From contig QNBL01000006.1 in the NCBI GenBank assembly GCA_003641695.1, positions 1 through 22,793 on the forward strand: 22,793 bases of DNA, read 5' to 3'. Of this stretch, positions 22,633 to 22,793 are shown piece after piece. The notes under the pieces were generated by a model. The model searched no databases. It saw only the letters and a list, made by a program, of their open reading frames with translations, and was not told the DNA's origin. The translations under genes and the position numbers were made by a program. Source of the stretch: Spirochaetota bacterium (GTDB lineage: Bacteria > Spirochaetota > Spirochaetia > B11-G9). Each line of letters starts with the position of its first letter. Positions within the stretch are counted from its first letter, which is position 1.

Positions 22633-22793
22633 ATGAAACGATTATACATATTTGTACTGTTTGTTTTACTGACCGGTGCATCTTTATCGGCGAAGACAAT
22701 ATTTATCTATACCGTTTCCGAAGGGACTGAGGAGACGCTTAAAACGAGTGTTCCCTACATGGAGGATGGTATATTCAAGACTCTGTTTGATGC
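22633..22793 (+). CDS. Exported protein, N-terminal fragment, cut by window edge
   Basis: The ATG at 22633 opens MKRLYIFVLFVLLTGASLSA, a clear signal peptide with basic start, hydrophobic core and a likely cleavage after Ala-20. The visible mature part begins KTIFIYTVSEGTEETL and continues PYMEDGIFKTLFDA to the window edge, 53 residues in all. I do not recognise the family; a periplasmic or outer-membrane-associated protein is likely. It is divergent from the nusG-like gene with 65 bases between the starts. No strong Shine-Dalgarno or convincing promoter boxes are seen, although TAGAAC at 22623-22628 is a weak -10 candidate. Confidence 0.7.
   Translation, partial: MKRLYIFVLFVLLTGASLSAKTIFIYTVSEGTEETLKTSVPYMEDGIFKTLFD

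Noticed and set aside
1..22793. CRISPR arrays, transposons, phage genes, tRNA or rRNA genes, defence systems
   Set aside because: I saw no regularly spaced repeats, transposase or integrase motifs, or structural RNA landmarks; the window is largely packed with housekeeping and biosynthetic genes.

Overview
The window reads as chromosomal DNA from a free-living spirochaete (Spirochaetales). Three points support this. A FliG paralogue stands next to an alanyl-tRNA synthetase that lacks the C-terminal domain, an arrangement I recall from Borrelia fliG1-alaS. A histidine pathway is present, which host-restricted spirochaetes have lost. A CapD / DegT / molybdoflavoenzyme-like gene set resembles one I recall in Treponema pallidum (from memory, to be checked). 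There are no rRNA, tRNA, insertion sequence, phage or CRISPR signals.

Layout. 1-472 (-): start of an MFS transporter whose frame breaks near the window edge. 558-2172 (+): FliG paralogue and a TM2/winged-helix membrane protein. 2173-2467: decayed remnant of an XRE-cupin regulator on the minus strand. 2486-4279 (+): alaS. 4235-6750 (-): small helical protein, TPR protein and rlmN, with the last two coupled by a TAATG overlap. 6808-9079 (-): hisZ-hisG-hisB, coupled by overlaps. 9138-9331 (+): a tiny self-contained transcription unit with promoter, 48-codon ORF and terminator. 9330-15986 (-): dnaE, yggT, recG, rsmD. 16012-22567 (-): NusG paralogue, soluble CapD-like nucleotide-sugar dehydratase, DegT aminotransferase, then a three-subunit xanthine-dehydrogenase-like set (Mo subunit, 2Fe-2S subunit, FAD subunit), almost all overlapping. 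22633-end (+): start of an exported protein.

How the genes fit together. The NusG paralogue probably acts as an operon-specific antiterminator for the polysaccharide genes behind it. CapD plus DegT would make a 4-amino-6-deoxy nucleotide sugar. The Mo/Fe-S/FAD trio is stitched into the same operon by stop-start overlaps, but its large subunit has lost all four sequence motifs that normally hold molybdopterin and perform hydroxylation. It is the best candidate here for an uncharacterised system.

A second theme is transcript architecture. At least six genes that start transcription units (MFS, fliG-like, alaS, the small ORF, dnaE and the nusG-like gene) have a sigma70-type -10 box ending only 6-8 bases before the start codon and no usable Shine-Dalgarno. 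Internal operon genes mostly have good Shine-Dalgarno sequences or overlaps. This suggests that leaderless mRNAs are common in this organism. All calls come from reading motifs by eye; no database search was run.
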